A DNA stretch of 64,000 nt from Paenibacillus sonchi (GTDB taxonomy: Bacteria > Bacillota > Bacilli > Paenibacillales > Paenibacillaceae). Positions 8,617-17,153 of the stretch are shown one piece after another. The stretch lies in assembly GCF_016772475.1 (NCBI RefSeq), contig NZ_CP068595.1:2914001-2978000 (forward strand). Direction: 5' to 3'. Numbering within the stretch: position 1 is the stretch's first letter; the number at the start of each line of letters is the position of its first letter. Made by a program: the position numbers and the translations under genes. Under the pieces are notes generated by a model that saw only the letters and a program-made list of their open reading frames with translations, was not told the DNA's origin and did not search any database.

Positions 8617-9006
8617 ATGGATAACTTACTGTCAATTCAAGAAATGTCCCGTCTGACGGGATTGTCTGCACATACGCTGCGGTATTATGAGAAGGTAGGC
8701 ATGCTGGAGGGCGTGGCGCGGAATGAGCAGGGTTACCGTGCTTATTCGGAGGCGGATGTGGCTTGGGTACAATTCCTGGTCGTTCTGCGGGAACTGGACA
8801 TCCCGATCCGGGAAATGAAACGTTACTCCGATCTGCGCAGCCAGGGGTCATCTACCGTCCATGAGCGGCGGTTGATGCTGGAAGCCCACCGGAGCAGGGT
8901 GGAGGCACAGATGCGGAAGCTTAGCGGGAATCTGGAGAAGATTGCCGGGAAGATTAAGTATTACAAAGAAATGGAGGAAGAATTGGTTATAAAAACAAAT
9001 TCGTAA
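8617..9006 (+). CDS. MerR-family transcriptional regulator
   Basis: 129 residues. The N-terminal winged helix-turn-helix is typical (IQEMSRLTGLSAHTLRYYEKVGML, about 5-28, then NEQGYRAYSEADV), and is followed by a dimerisation coiled coil (ERRLMLEAHRSRVEAQMRKLSGNLEKIAGKIKYY). No metal-binding Cys cluster is present, which points to the YfmP/AdhR-like group rather than metal sensors. No good Shine-Dalgarno precedes ATG 8617, and a TATGAT box ends only 6 bp upstream, so the mRNA could be leaderless. The target is probably the divergent CMD-family gene. Confidence 0.88.
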   Translation: MDNLLSIQEMSRLTGLSAHTLRYYEKVGMLEGVARNEQGYRAYSEADVAWVQFLVVLRELDIPIREMKRYSDLRSQGSSTVHERRLMLEAHRSRVEAQMRKLSGNLEKIAGKIKYYKEMEEELVIKTNS

Positions 9007-9062
9007 CACTGTGTAATATAATGATTTGTAGTCCACACTAGCAGCGGTTGAGCACAAGCGCA

Positions 9063-9098
9063 AAGCAGCGATTCTCCAATGACAGAGAACCGCTGCTT
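9063..9098. terminator. imperfect hairpin between convergent regulator genes
   Basis: AAGCAGCGATTCTC (9063-9076) pairs with GAGAACCGCTGCTT (9085-9098) with one mismatch. No clear T-run follows, so terminator function is tentative. It lies between the MerR gene and the convergent TipAS gene. Confidence 0.4.
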
Positions 9099-9155
9099 CG
9101 CAGAATCATCCACTTATAGGTCCAGCCCTATGTTTAGACCAGCCCAGGAATAAGC

Positions 9156-9923
9156 TTATTCCTGCTGTGTTCCGGCGTACACATGCACGGCGTCTCTCAG
9201 AAACTTAGCTGTGCCCGGGCGGGTTTTGTCGTAGTAGGCGGTGAACCGCTCGTCGTCGACATACATTTGCGCCACTCCGGCATGCGCTTCCTTGGAGTAG
9301 GTATCCCAGTGGAAGGTCAGCCACTGACGGTGCAGGTCGGCGGCTTTTTGGGCCAGCACACTTGCCGGATCGCCATCCTCCATCGCCTGCTCCAGCACAC
9401 TGAACATCTCTGCCTCAACCTGCTGAATGGCGGCATGCTGCTCTTCCGTCATATTTTTCAGCTTGCGGTTGGATTTCTCCACGGCCTCATCGCCATATTT
9501 CTCGCGGATTTCCTGTCCATACTTCTGCTCGTTATCGTCAATCAGCTTTTGCTTAAAGCCTGCGAATTTTTCTTCATTGCTCATGGTTATTCTCCCTTCG
9601 GCCTGGGCCAGTGTTTTTTCGACGTTCAAGATCAGCATCTCCAATTGTTGTTTCCGCTGAAGCAGCTTCTCATGGTGTTCGCGCAAGGCCCGGGCTCCGT
9701 CAAAGGACGGTGCGGTGACAAGCTCCTTGATCCCTTCCAGGCTTAAGCCCAGCTCCCGGTAAAAGAGAATCTGCTGCAGCCGGTCCACCTCGGCCTGCCC
9801 ATAGATACGGTATCCCGAGGAGTTGATTCTGGCCGGCCTCAGAATGCCAATCTCATCGTAATACCGCAGGGTTCGTGTGCTGACTCCCGCAAGTGCCCCC
9901 AGCTTCTGCACGGTATATTCCAT
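9156..9923 (-). CDS. MerR-family regulator with C-terminal TipAS ligand-binding domain
   Basis: 255 residues, the size of TipAL/Mta-type multidrug regulators. MerR helix-turn-helix at residues 1-70 (VQKLGALAGVSTRTLRYYDEIGIL), a coiled-coil helix at about 75-118, then a TipAS-like helical domain from about 120 (FAGFKQKLIDDNEQKYGQEIREKYGDEAVEKS...MYVDDERFTAYYDKTRPGTAKFLRDAVHVYA). In the family this domain binds hydrophobic or thiopeptide antibiotics and switches on efflux genes. No efflux gene adjoins it, so it may control distant targets or itself. RBS ACGGAGG precedes the ATG on the reverse strand. Confidence 0.9.
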   Translation of the reverse strand: MEYTVQKLGALAGVSTRTLRYYDEIGILRPARINSSGYRIYGQAEVDRLQQILFYRELGLSLEGIKELVTAPSFDGARALREHHEKLLQRKQQLEMLILNVEKTLAQAEGRITMSNEEKFAGFKQKLIDDNEQKYGQEIREKYGDEAVEKSNRKLKNMTEEQHAAIQQVEAEMFSVLEQAMEDGDPASVLAQKAADLHRQWLTFHWDTYSKEAHAGVAQMYVDDERFTAYYDKTRPGTAKFLRDAVHVYAGTQQE

Positions 9924-10099
9924 TGTCTTGTCAGCCTCCGTCTCTTTCTTCAGCGTGTGTTCATGGATAGCTTCTCATCAACGTTGTTGCAAGCAGCTGC
10001 TTACAAAATCACTGTACACCTTTACGTAACGGCAATGTCAAACATTAATTTTCGGCAAATAGAAATGGTGTGGGCATACAAATCCTTATATTTGAAGCA

Positions 10100-10147
10100 G
10101 ACAGCGGCACTCTCCCTAGTATGTCCACTAAGGAAACTGCCGCTGTC
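10100..10147. terminator. hairpin downstream of the exonuclease gene
   Basis: Perfect 10-bp arms GACAGCGGCA (10100-10109) and TGCCGCTGTC (10138-10147), 23 bp past the stop of the reverse-strand exonuclease gene. T-richness after the stem is weak, so terminator function is uncertain. Confidence 0.4.
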
Positions 10148-10169
10148 CAGTTACGGGTATGGCGTTGTG

Positions 10170-10922
10170 TTATTTCTTACCGAGCTGTGCCGCAAAATAG
10201 GCTTGGAGTTCCGCCAGCTTCCGGGGATCGGCCAAAGCGTCTTCTCCCGGAAAATAGTGCTCGGCCACCAGTTCCCAGGTGGGAATGATCTTTTGCGCCT
10301 TCATGGCTTTGATTGCGATCTTGACGGTTTTGCGTTCTCTGGCATTGGAGAAGGTGTCCACATAGTGCTGGGAACGCCCGAAGTCGAGATCGGGGAAGAC
10401 GGCGCGGAAAATATCCGCAGTCATCTTGGCATCGTCCAGCGCGCGGTGCGCGGAGCCGGAAGGCTCCAGTCCAAGCAGGGCCATCGCTCCTTCGACGCTG
10501 ATATCGTTAGTGAGGCCGCGGGCGCGCAGCACGCCTTTGAGCAGATCGAAATAGGTGGCGGCCAGCCAGTAGGCATCATCCATTTTATGCATGCGCACAT
10601 CCTGAATGATCCGTTTCATATCCTCGCCGCCCCAAGTCAGGAGCAGCACGCCGTCCACGCTCTGATCCAGCCAGGCCCGGAAGGCGGTAATCACCTTGGG
10701 GAACCGGTCGGCAACGTCGATATCCTCTTGGGGGATGCCGGTTTTTTTCTTAATAAATGAATTGAGGGTGGAGAAGTATATGGGTCTGATCAAAGCCGAG
10801 AATTCATCCTTATATTGCAGTGAAGCATCTAACCGGACGGCTCCAATCTCAATGACCTCCATAGGATGTTCACTGGCAAATTTGCGGCCGTTGAATTCGA
10901 TGTCCAGAATAATATAATCCAC
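10170..10922 (-). CDS. DEDDh 3'-5' exonuclease (DnaQ-like / KapD-like)
   Basis: A 250-residue cytoplasmic nuclease of the RNase T/DnaQ superfamily. Exo I motif: D7 and E9 in ILDIEFNG. Exo II region near D101 (TWGGEDMKRII). Exo III: H159 and D163/D164 in SAHRALDDAKMTADIF. All metal ligands appear present. A Lys-rich C-terminal extension of about 60 residues (ERKTVKIAIKAMKAQK) follows the domain and is not recognised. The nearest known type is the KapD/exoribonuclease group. Whether it trims DNA or RNA cannot be told. Transcribed alone. Confidence 0.82.
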   Translation of the reverse strand: MDYIILDIEFNGRKFASEHPMEVIEIGAVRLDASLQYKDEFSALIRPIYFSTLNSFIKKKTGIPQEDIDVADRFPKVITAFRAWLDQSVDGVLLLTWGGEDMKRIIQDVRMHKMDDAYWLAATYFDLLKGVLRARGLTNDISVEGAMALLGLEPSGSAHRALDDAKMTADIFRAVFPDLDFGRSQHYVDTFSNARERKTVKIAIKAMKAQKIIPTWELVAEHYFPGEDALADPRKLAELQAYFAAQLGKK

Positions 10923-11182
10923 AGGTAATGCCTCCGTTTCAGTGACTGGCGCTAGGATTCCCTTAAAATGCGCCGACTATTCTATTTTAGCAAAAAAAAC
11001 GGATGAATGGGGGATTCGGGAGAAACCGGCGGTGGTCCGCAGGGGAAAAGGGACTGAGATGTCGAATAGTCAGATAAGGCGGAGTGCAGACGTTGAGGTA
11101 TCTGGAGGCGGGGGGCTGAAGAGAGGTGGCTTGAACCGTAAGGCCAGTATTCCCGTTGCACTGGTAATCATGTAATGATGCC

Positions 11183-11940
11183 TTAGTCCCGGATCACATG
11201 GCCTTGTCCCAGCGTGATTTCAACAAATCCGGCCATCTGCCGGGCTTGGTAGCGGATCGGCCGGCCGCTGCCCATGATGATGATGTTGCGGATATCGGCT
11301 GTGCCTTCCGAAGGGAGGGCAAAAGCTTTGATGTAGGGGAATGCTTCGCTAAGGGTCGTGTGGATGGCACCCATCAGCCGGTCCTTTTCGCTGCGGCCCA
11401 TCAGGTTCATGATGATGGAGCCGCGGCTGTTCAGCCTGGAACGGGCCAGGGCGAAGAAGCCGCTGGAGATCAGATGCCGGGGTGTGCCGTCAGCGGTGAA
11501 GGCATCCAGCAGGATGTAGTCATAGCAGTGTTCCGGCTCACCTTCAAGAATGGAGCGCCCGTCCCCGACGATGACATTATCCTGGCTGTAGCCAAACTGC
11601 TGCCTGCTCAGCTCCACAACCTCCGAACTCACCTCGGCAATCTTAAACCGCTTCTCCGCGAAGTAACCGGCAATGGTCCCAATTCCGTGTCCAATCACAA
11701 AGACATCCTCGAAAAAGGGCTCGCCCGCCTCCATTAAATGGATCATCGCCCGCGGGTATTCAAAGACCACCCGCCGGGGTGGTCCAGATCAAGGGCGCCC
11801 TGAATGGCGTCCCCGGAAAACTGCAGCACACGGAATCTGCCTGTCTCGCCATATAATTCTGTCGTATCGTAAACCTGGATTCCGTGCTGCTCATCCGATA
11901 GGTGTAACCATGGTTTCAAGAGATCAATCTCCTTAAACAA
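11183..11940 (-). CDS. spermidine-synthase-like methyltransferase-fold protein, single-base frameshift
   Basis: The first frame (start 11940) gives MFKEIDLLKPW...RVLQFSGDAIQGALDLDHPG and then breaks. The second frame, from about 11772 to 11183, resumes the family directly: RVVFEYPRAMIHLME, then the SAM-fold glycine motif FVIGHGIGTIAGYF, the acidic VSSEVVELS, VGDGRSILE and YDYILLDAF. Together they make about 250 residues, close to other spermidine-synthase-like proteins without a polyamine-specific loop. One base is missing around 11771-11779 (CCCGCCGGGG on the + strand). The start overlaps the end of the upstream regulator gene by 8 bp, so it is the last gene of the transporter/two-component operon. 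It may be a real pseudogene or a sequencing indel. Substrate unknown. Confidence 0.8.
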
Positions 11941-13429
11941 GTGAGATGCGTTTATATTCGTTCGGCGTGACGCCGACGATTTTTTTGAACAGCTTGTTGA
12001 AATAGGCGGGATCAGGGTAGCCGACTTCGGCCCCGACCTCGTGGATTTTCAGATCCGGAGCATTTTTCAGCAGTTGCTTGGCCTTCCGGATGCGGATTTC
12101 AATCACATAATCGGTCAGGGTCAGCCCGGTCTCCTGCTTGAACAGCTTGCTCAGGTAGCTTGGCGTCAAAAACACCATGCCTGCCAGCATGTTCAGATCG
12201 GCATGCTGGTTGTAGTTGGCCGATACCCAGCGCTTCACGGTTTCGACGGCGGTTCCGGACAGCTCCAGACGGTGGGCGCGGATGCCGCCCAGCGCGGCTG
12301 AGAAGGTGGAGATGAAGGCCTGCTCGATCTCTCTGAAGCTCATGCTGGACCCGATCTCTTCCTCCAGCGGAGGCTCCCCGTTCACGCGGTACACCGCTTC
12401 GAATTCCTGAAGCTCCTTACGGGCCGTGTCCTCAACCTCGCGGCAAGCCCGCAGAATGTGTTCGGGACAAGCGCGCTGCGATTCCAGCACGGAGAGCAGG
12501 GAATGGATGCGTTCCAGCACCCCCGGCACATTCAGAATCTGCAGATCATGGATCAGCGGCTCGCGCAGTGCCGGGAAAGGATCGCTCAGGCACAGTTCCC
12601 CAGCCGCAAGCTCTTGAGCAGTAATATAATGCACCCGCTGCGGATTGTAAATCCCCGCATCACAGGCCCGCTTAGCTTCCAGGTAAGACGCTCTAAGCCT
12701 GGAAGGATCGCTGCAGGAGCTGCTGACCCCGGCATGGAGCCGCTGTCCGCCGCTTGCCGCGCGGATATGCCCGCCGATACTATTCAATTCTTCAGCGGTT
12801 AAAGGCTCAGCAGAATACCAAATCCATACGTACAGCCCCTTGCGTATTTCCAGAGAGTCCATCAATAACTCCTTCTCTTGCCGCAGACTGTCTGAGCAGG
12901 CGCAGACGGTATCCCGGGAGCTTCCCTTAAGCACAAACACGGAGAAGTAAGGCTGGGGCAAAATAAGGCTGCTTAGCAGGACGGCAGACGGCTGCTCGAC
13001 ATGCAGCAGCGAGAGAAGCAGTCCGGAGCGATGGCGTTCTTCCTTTTCCCGCAGCTTCTTCCGTTCTTCGTCCAGACGGTAGAGCACCTCAAAGAGCTGC
13101 TCCTTGTTGATAGGCTTCAATAAATAGTCCACTGCGGAGCTGCGGATCGCTTCCCTGGCATAATTAAATTCTACGAAACCGCTCATCAGCAGGGTGCTGA
13201 TATGGGGATGTCCGGCTTTGAGCTGCTTAATCAGCTCCAGGCCGTCGACCTGCGGCATCCGGATGTCTGTAATGACCACGTCAATCTGAAGGGAGGGCAG
13301 GGCGTCCAGCAGCTGCTTGCCGTCGGCATACGTTCCGGTGACAAGAAAGCTCCGGCTCTCCTTGCTGATCATCCGGGCCAGGCCTTCGCGAATCAGAATC
13401 TCATCATCTACAATCACTATACGCAGCAA
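11933..13429 (-). CDS. YesN-type response regulator (receiver + AraC DNA-binding)
   Basis: 498 residues. The receiver is N-terminal (IVIVDDEILIREG; phospho-acceptor D55 in VVITDIRMPQVDG; LMSGF switch; YLLKPI Lys), followed by a variable middle of about 250 residues. The two C-terminal AraC helix-turn-helix motifs are HADLNMLAGMVFLTPSYLSKLFKQETG and IHEVGAEVGYPDPAYFNKLFKK, ending VGVTPNEYK. It pairs with the sensor kinase encoded 29 bp upstream in the same operon, and probably activates the transporter genes and the divergent beta-mannosidase in response to an oligosaccharide. Confidence 0.92.
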   Translation of the reverse strand: MLRIVIVDDEILIREGLARMISKESRSFLVTGTYADGKQLLDALPSLQIDVVITDIRMPQVDGLELIKQLKAGHPHISTLLMSGFVEFNYAREAIRSSAVDYLLKPINKEQLFEVLYRLDEERKKLREKEERHRSGLLLSLLHVEQPSAVLLSSLILPQPYFSVFVLKGSSRDTVCACSDSLRQEKELLMDSLEIRKGLYVWIWYSAEPLTAEELNSIGGHIRAASGGQRLHAGVSSSCSDPSRLRASYLEAKRACDAGIYNPQRVHYITAQELAAGELCLSDPFPALREPLIHDLQILNVPGVLERIHSLLSVLESQRACPEHILRACREVEDTARKELQEFEAVYRVNGEPPLEEEIGSSMSFREIEQAFISTFSAALGGIRAHRLELSGTAVETVKRWVSANYNQHADLNMLAGMVFLTPSYLSKLFKQETGLTLTDYVIEIRIRKAKQLLKNAPDLKIHEVGAEVGYPDPAYFNKLFKKIVGVTPNEYKRISLV

Positions 13430-13458
13430 TCCGGATATCCTCCTTAGACAACTAAATT

Positions 13459-15273
13459 TTATTCCTCCCGGAGATGGCCGGAGAGGTCTTCAATCCTCAA
13501 GGTGACACGGGTGCCCTTTCCAATCTCGCTGCTCACGCTAAGTCCAAACGTAGGCCCGTAATGCAGGCGGATCCGTTCGTTCACATTCCGCAGCCCGATG
13601 CCGAACATCTCGCCGTCTGCTCCGCTCCTCAGGCTGCCGTTCAAGGCACGCAGGGTGTTCCCATCCATTCCCACACCGTCATCTTCTATACAAAATACCG
13701 CTTTGCCGTCTTCTTCCCAGCCGCTTATGCTCAGTGTGCCGGGCCCTTCCTTGGGTTCCAGACCGTGGAAGACCGCGTTCTCGACAATCGGCTGAAGAAC
13801 CAGCTTAATGACGGGAAGCGGGAGAAAAGCCTCCGGCACGGCAATATTCAGTATGAATTTGTCCGGGAAGCGGATCTGGAGCAGATGCAGATAATTCCGC
13901 ACATGGTCCAGCTCATGGCGGATCGTGACCATCTCTTCACTGCGGACAATGCCGTAGCGCATCTGTAATCCCAGAAGATAGGTCAGCTTGGCTACACGGG
14001 GGTCCTCGCTGCTCTCTGCCAGCATGCGGATGGATTCCAGTGTGTTATAAATGAAATGCGGGTTAATCTGATTTTGCAGTGCCCGCATGTCGGCTTTCTG
14101 TTTTCTTTTCTCCGTAAGGGAGACCTCCTGCAGCAAATCCTTGACCCGGATGATCATCCGGTTGAAGTGGCTGCCAAGCATGCCGATTTCATCGTTGTAT
14201 TTGGGGTGCAGCCAGACGTCCAGATTGCCGTGCTGAACCTGCTTCATCAGCCGGACCATTGATTTCAGGGGCTTGGTCAGCGCATGAGAGATAATGGTGG
14301 CGACGAACAGGGCAAACGCAATAATCACGAGCGTCGTCAGAATCAGGGTGTTGCGGTTTTTTTCCACCGGCGAGAGGATGCTGGAGAGCGGAATCGTGAC
14401 CAGGGTTGTCCAGCCGGTCTGCTTCGATACAGTGTATACTGCCAGATAGGATACCCCGTCCAGCCTGATCTGAAAATGCCCCTGATCCAGCTTCACTTTA
14501 TCCAGCAGCTGTCTGGTGAGCGCCTGTTCCTCCGGGGTCTCCCCCGCTTTACCCTCACCGGCGTACATGAGATTCCCCTGATCGTCCACCACCAGTGTAT
14601 TGCCTTGGGTCACGGCATTTACCGGATCCAGAATCCCCTTGAACAGGCTGATGTCGACATCGAAGACAAGAATGCCGATTTTTTTCAAAGTGCTTACAGA
14701 ACTAATGGTGCGCAGAACGCTGAATACTTCCCGCTGTGCGGATGAATTTACCCGGATGCTGTGTCTGCCCTGAATAACAGGGGCGGTTCCTCCGGCTTCG
14801 CTGAGGCTTTTCCATGTGGACAGCCGTTCTGCCGGAAAAATCTCATTAATGCCCACAGCCGTATCGTAAAAAACAGAATCATACTGGTCTGCCATATAGA
14901 CGGCCAGTATTTCGCTTTTCATGTGCTTCAGATAGCTGAGGAACATCGACATCCCGGTATTTTTTTCCCAATCGGTGTTCTTCTGCGTCAGATAGAGCTG
15001 CACATCGGTATTATACAGCGGCAGGGAAGTATACCGTTTCAGATCGGCCACATAACGGTCAATGGTATCCGAAGCGTTGGAGGTCATTTGACCCGCCCGC
15101 TCGGTGGCATTTACCAGAACGGAGTTGAACATGGAGCGGGAGGACAGATAGCTGACATAAGTGATGGGCATAGAAATCAAAAATACAAACACAACAATCA
15201 GCTTCCGCTCCATTGGCAGGTTAGCCAGGAACAACCACATTTTGCGAAAAGTCCTCAGGATCGTTGACACCAC
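13459..15273 (-). CDS. YesM-type sensor histidine kinase
   Basis: 604 residues. A first transmembrane helix at about residues 25-47, an extracellular sensor of roughly 250 residues (Cache-like), a second helix at about 291-315 (LILTTLVIIAFALFVATII), and HAMP. The His-kinase box QNQINPHFIYNTLESIRML has phosphorylated H406. The ATPase carries VLQPIVENAVFHG, EDDGVGM and GIGLRNVNERI. The fused N-box and the short HisKA are diagnostic of the LytS/YesM class. Encoded between the permease and regulator genes of the mannoside operon. Confidence 0.92.
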   Translation of the reverse strand: MVSTILRTFRKMWLFLANLPMERKLIVVFVFLISMPITYVSYLSSRSMFNSVLVNATERAGQMTSNASDTIDRYVADLKRYTSLPLYNTDVQLYLTQKNTDWEKNTGMSMFLSYLKHMKSEILAVYMADQYDSVFYDTAVGINEIFPAERLSTWKSLSEAGGTAPVIQGRHSIRVNSSAQREVFSVLRTISSVSTLKKIGILVFDVDISLFKGILDPVNAVTQGNTLVVDDQGNLMYAGEGKAGETPEEQALTRQLLDKVKLDQGHFQIRLDGVSYLAVYTVSKQTGWTTLVTIPLSSILSPVEKNRNTLILTTLVIIAFALFVATIISHALTKPLKSMVRLMKQVQHGNLDVWLHPKYNDEIGMLGSHFNRMIIRVKDLLQEVSLTEKRKQKADMRALQNQINPHFIYNTLESIRMLAESSEDPRVAKLTYLLGLQMRYGIVRSEEMVTIRHELDHVRNYLHLLQIRFPDKFILNIAVPEAFLPLPVIKLVLQPIVENAVFHGLEPKEGPGTLSISGWEEDGKAVFCIEDDGVGMDGNTLRALNGSLRSGADGEMFGIGLRNVNERIRLHYGPTFGLSVSSEIGKGTRVTLRIEDLSGHLREE

Positions 15274-15300
15274 GTTGTTATTCCTCTCCGCACATCCCCT

Positions 15301-16134
15301 TTATTTGACCGCCCCGCTGGTTACACCTTCAAAGATATAACGCTGCAGGAAAAAGTACAGAACCACTGTCGGCAGCAGAATCAGCAGGATCGCAGCGCAG
15401 ATGAGGTTCCATTCGCCCGAGTTGACCCCCTGAAAGCGCATCAGGACGGTGGTGACCACGCCAAGGCTCTGTTTGGGCATATACAGATAAGGGATGTACA
15501 TGTCATTGTAAATGCTGATCGTCTTCAGAATGACCAGCGTAGCTGTCGCCGGGGTCAGGAGCGGGAAGATGATCGAACGGTAGATTTTGAACAGGGAAGC
15601 GCCCTCAACCATGGCACTCTCATCTAGATCTACAGGAATGTTGCGGATAAACTGCAGATAAAGAATAATCTGAATCACGTCTGCACCGATGTAGAGTACG
15701 ATAGGGGCACCAAGCGTGTTGTAGAGGCCCATATTTTTAATAATCCCAAAGGTGGCAACTTGAGTAGTGATGCTGGGAATAATGGTGGCGACCAGATAAG
15801 CACCGAATACCACAGGCTTCATTTTAAAAGAGAAGCGGCCAAGCACATATGCAACCATTGTCCCAAACAGAATGTTCAGGGTCAATGTAATTATTATGAT
15901 GACGAGGACATTGCCGAATCCGCTGAGGAGCCCCCCGCGCTGGAAGACGGCGACAAAGTTGTCGAAGTTCAGGAAGCTTTTGGGCAGTGCCATCGAGCTG
16001 CTGGAGTTGAACTCATCCGTAGATTTGAAGGCATTGACCACAACCACATATGGCGGAAAGAGGACGACAAAGACTCCGATCAGGAGTGAAAAGTATTTGA
16101 TGAAATCAACAAAACGGAATTTGGTGTGTGTCAT
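15301..16134 (-). CDS. CUT1 sugar ABC transporter permease (MalG type)
   Basis: 277 residues with about six transmembrane helices, MalG/LacG-like. The EAA loop that contacts the ATPase is visible (DLDESAMVEGASLFKIYRSIIFPLLTPA). The C-terminus RYIFEGVTSGAVK is standard for this half of CUT1 permease pairs. Two bp separate it from the partner permease. No ATPase is encoded in the operon; a shared MsmX-like ATPase elsewhere is expected for this class. Confidence 0.92.
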   Translation of the reverse strand: MTHTKFRFVDFIKYFSLLIGVFVVLFPPYVVVVNAFKSTDEFNSSSSMALPKSFLNFDNFVAVFQRGGLLSGFGNVLVIIIITLTLNILFGTMVAYVLGRFSFKMKPVVFGAYLVATIIPSITTQVATFGIIKNMGLYNTLGAPIVLYIGADVIQIILYLQFIRNIPVDLDESAMVEGASLFKIYRSIIFPLLTPATATLVILKTISIYNDMYIPYLYMPKQSLGVVTTVLMRFQGVNSGEWNLICAAILLILLPTVVLYFFLQRYIFEGVTSGAVK

Positions 16135-16136
16135 AT

Positions 16137-17030
16137 TTACTTGTCTCCTCCCCGGCTAAGAACTAACTGCTGCACCAGCAGTACAATAACGACAAAGAAC
16201 AGCAGAATGATGCTCATTGCCGAAGCCAGCCCGTAATTGTTAAAAGCGAATGCCGTATCGACTACGCGCTGTACATAGGTCTGGCTCGCGCCCGCAGGTC
16301 CGCCTTTGGTGAGCACGAACGGCAAATCGAAGACTTCCAGCGCACCGGTAACGGTGAGGAAGAGATTCAATTGAATAACGGCCTTCATATTCGGCAGCGT
16401 AACTCTCCACAGGGTCTGGAAAGAGCCGGCACCGTCGATCTTGGCCGCTTCATAAATATCACGCGGAATAGCCTGCAGGGAGGCGATGTAGATGACCATA
16501 TTATAGCCCATGAAACGCCAGAAGCCGGTGGAGGCCAGAGAATAGTTGACGAGGCCTTCGGTTCCAAGCCAGCTGGTCTGGGCCAGAGACGAAAGCCCAA
16601 TATTGTTGAGGAAGAGATTCAGGGAACCGTTGGTGGTATCAAACACATAACCGAACATAAATGCAACCGCTACACCGTTCATAATGTAGGGCAGGAAAAG
16701 CATGATCCGGAACCCGTTGCGGCCGCGCAGCTTGCTGTTCAGCACCACAGCGAAGTAGATAGCTACGATATTCTGGACAAGCCCCATTACAAAATAGGCA
16801 AAGTTATGGGTAAACACCTTGAAGATATCGGGGTTGCTGAACACCTCGCGGTAATTGGCCAGCCCCACCCAAGGCTTCTCCGGGCTGTAGCCGTCCCAGT
16901 CGGTGAAGCTGTAATAGATCAGCTTAATAGCCGGGTAGTATGTGAATGTAACCAGCAGTACCAACGGAATAAGCAGGAAGGACACTATAATAATAGTCTT
17001 CTGTTTGTTATAGGATAACGTTCCGAACAT
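16137..17030 (-). CDS. CUT1 sugar ABC transporter permease (MalF/UgpA type)
   Basis: 297 residues with six predicted membrane helices beginning IIVSFLLIPLVLLVTFTYYPAI. The EAA loop IYEAAKIDGAGSFQTLWRVTLPNM is clear. It forms the channel with the following permease. It lies 123 bp after the binding-protein gene, with a stable hairpin in between that could hold the permease mRNA level below that of the binding protein. Confidence 0.92.
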   Translation of the reverse strand: MFGTLSYNKQKTIIIVSFLLIPLVLLVTFTYYPAIKLIYYSFTDWDGYSPEKPWVGLANYREVFSNPDIFKVFTHNFAYFVMGLVQNIVAIYFAVVLNSKLRGRNGFRIMLFLPYIMNGVAVAFMFGYVFDTTNGSLNLFLNNIGLSSLAQTSWLGTEGLVNYSLASTGFWRFMGYNMVIYIASLQAIPRDIYEAAKIDGAGSFQTLWRVTLPNMKAVIQLNLFLTVTGALEVFDLPFVLTKGGPAGASQTYVQRVVDTAFAFNNYGLASAMSIILLFFVVIVLLVQQLVLSRGGDK

Positions 17031-17070
17031 CGCTTTACCTTCTTTCCTTTATAGCGCTCTGTTATTGACG

Positions 17071-17109
17071 GCAAAATGGATTATCCGTAAAGGCGATAAT
17101 CCATTTTGC
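17071..17109 (-). promoter_or_regulatory. intra-operon mRNA hairpin between binding protein and permease genes
   Basis: A 15-bp perfect inverted repeat, GCAAAATGGATTATC / GATAATCCATTTTGC, with a 9-nt loop and no T-run. Such structures commonly protect the 3' end of the upstream binding-protein message. Confidence 0.65.
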
Positions 17110-17153
17110 GCCATGTTTATGGAATTACTGGCGTTGCAGCTTCTATCCTTAGA

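Noticed and set aside
10942..11175. 77-codon forward frame upstream of the exonuclease gene
   Set aside because: No RBS, Gly/Arg-rich random composition, no recognisable motif. The 260-bp gap is better read as non-coding.
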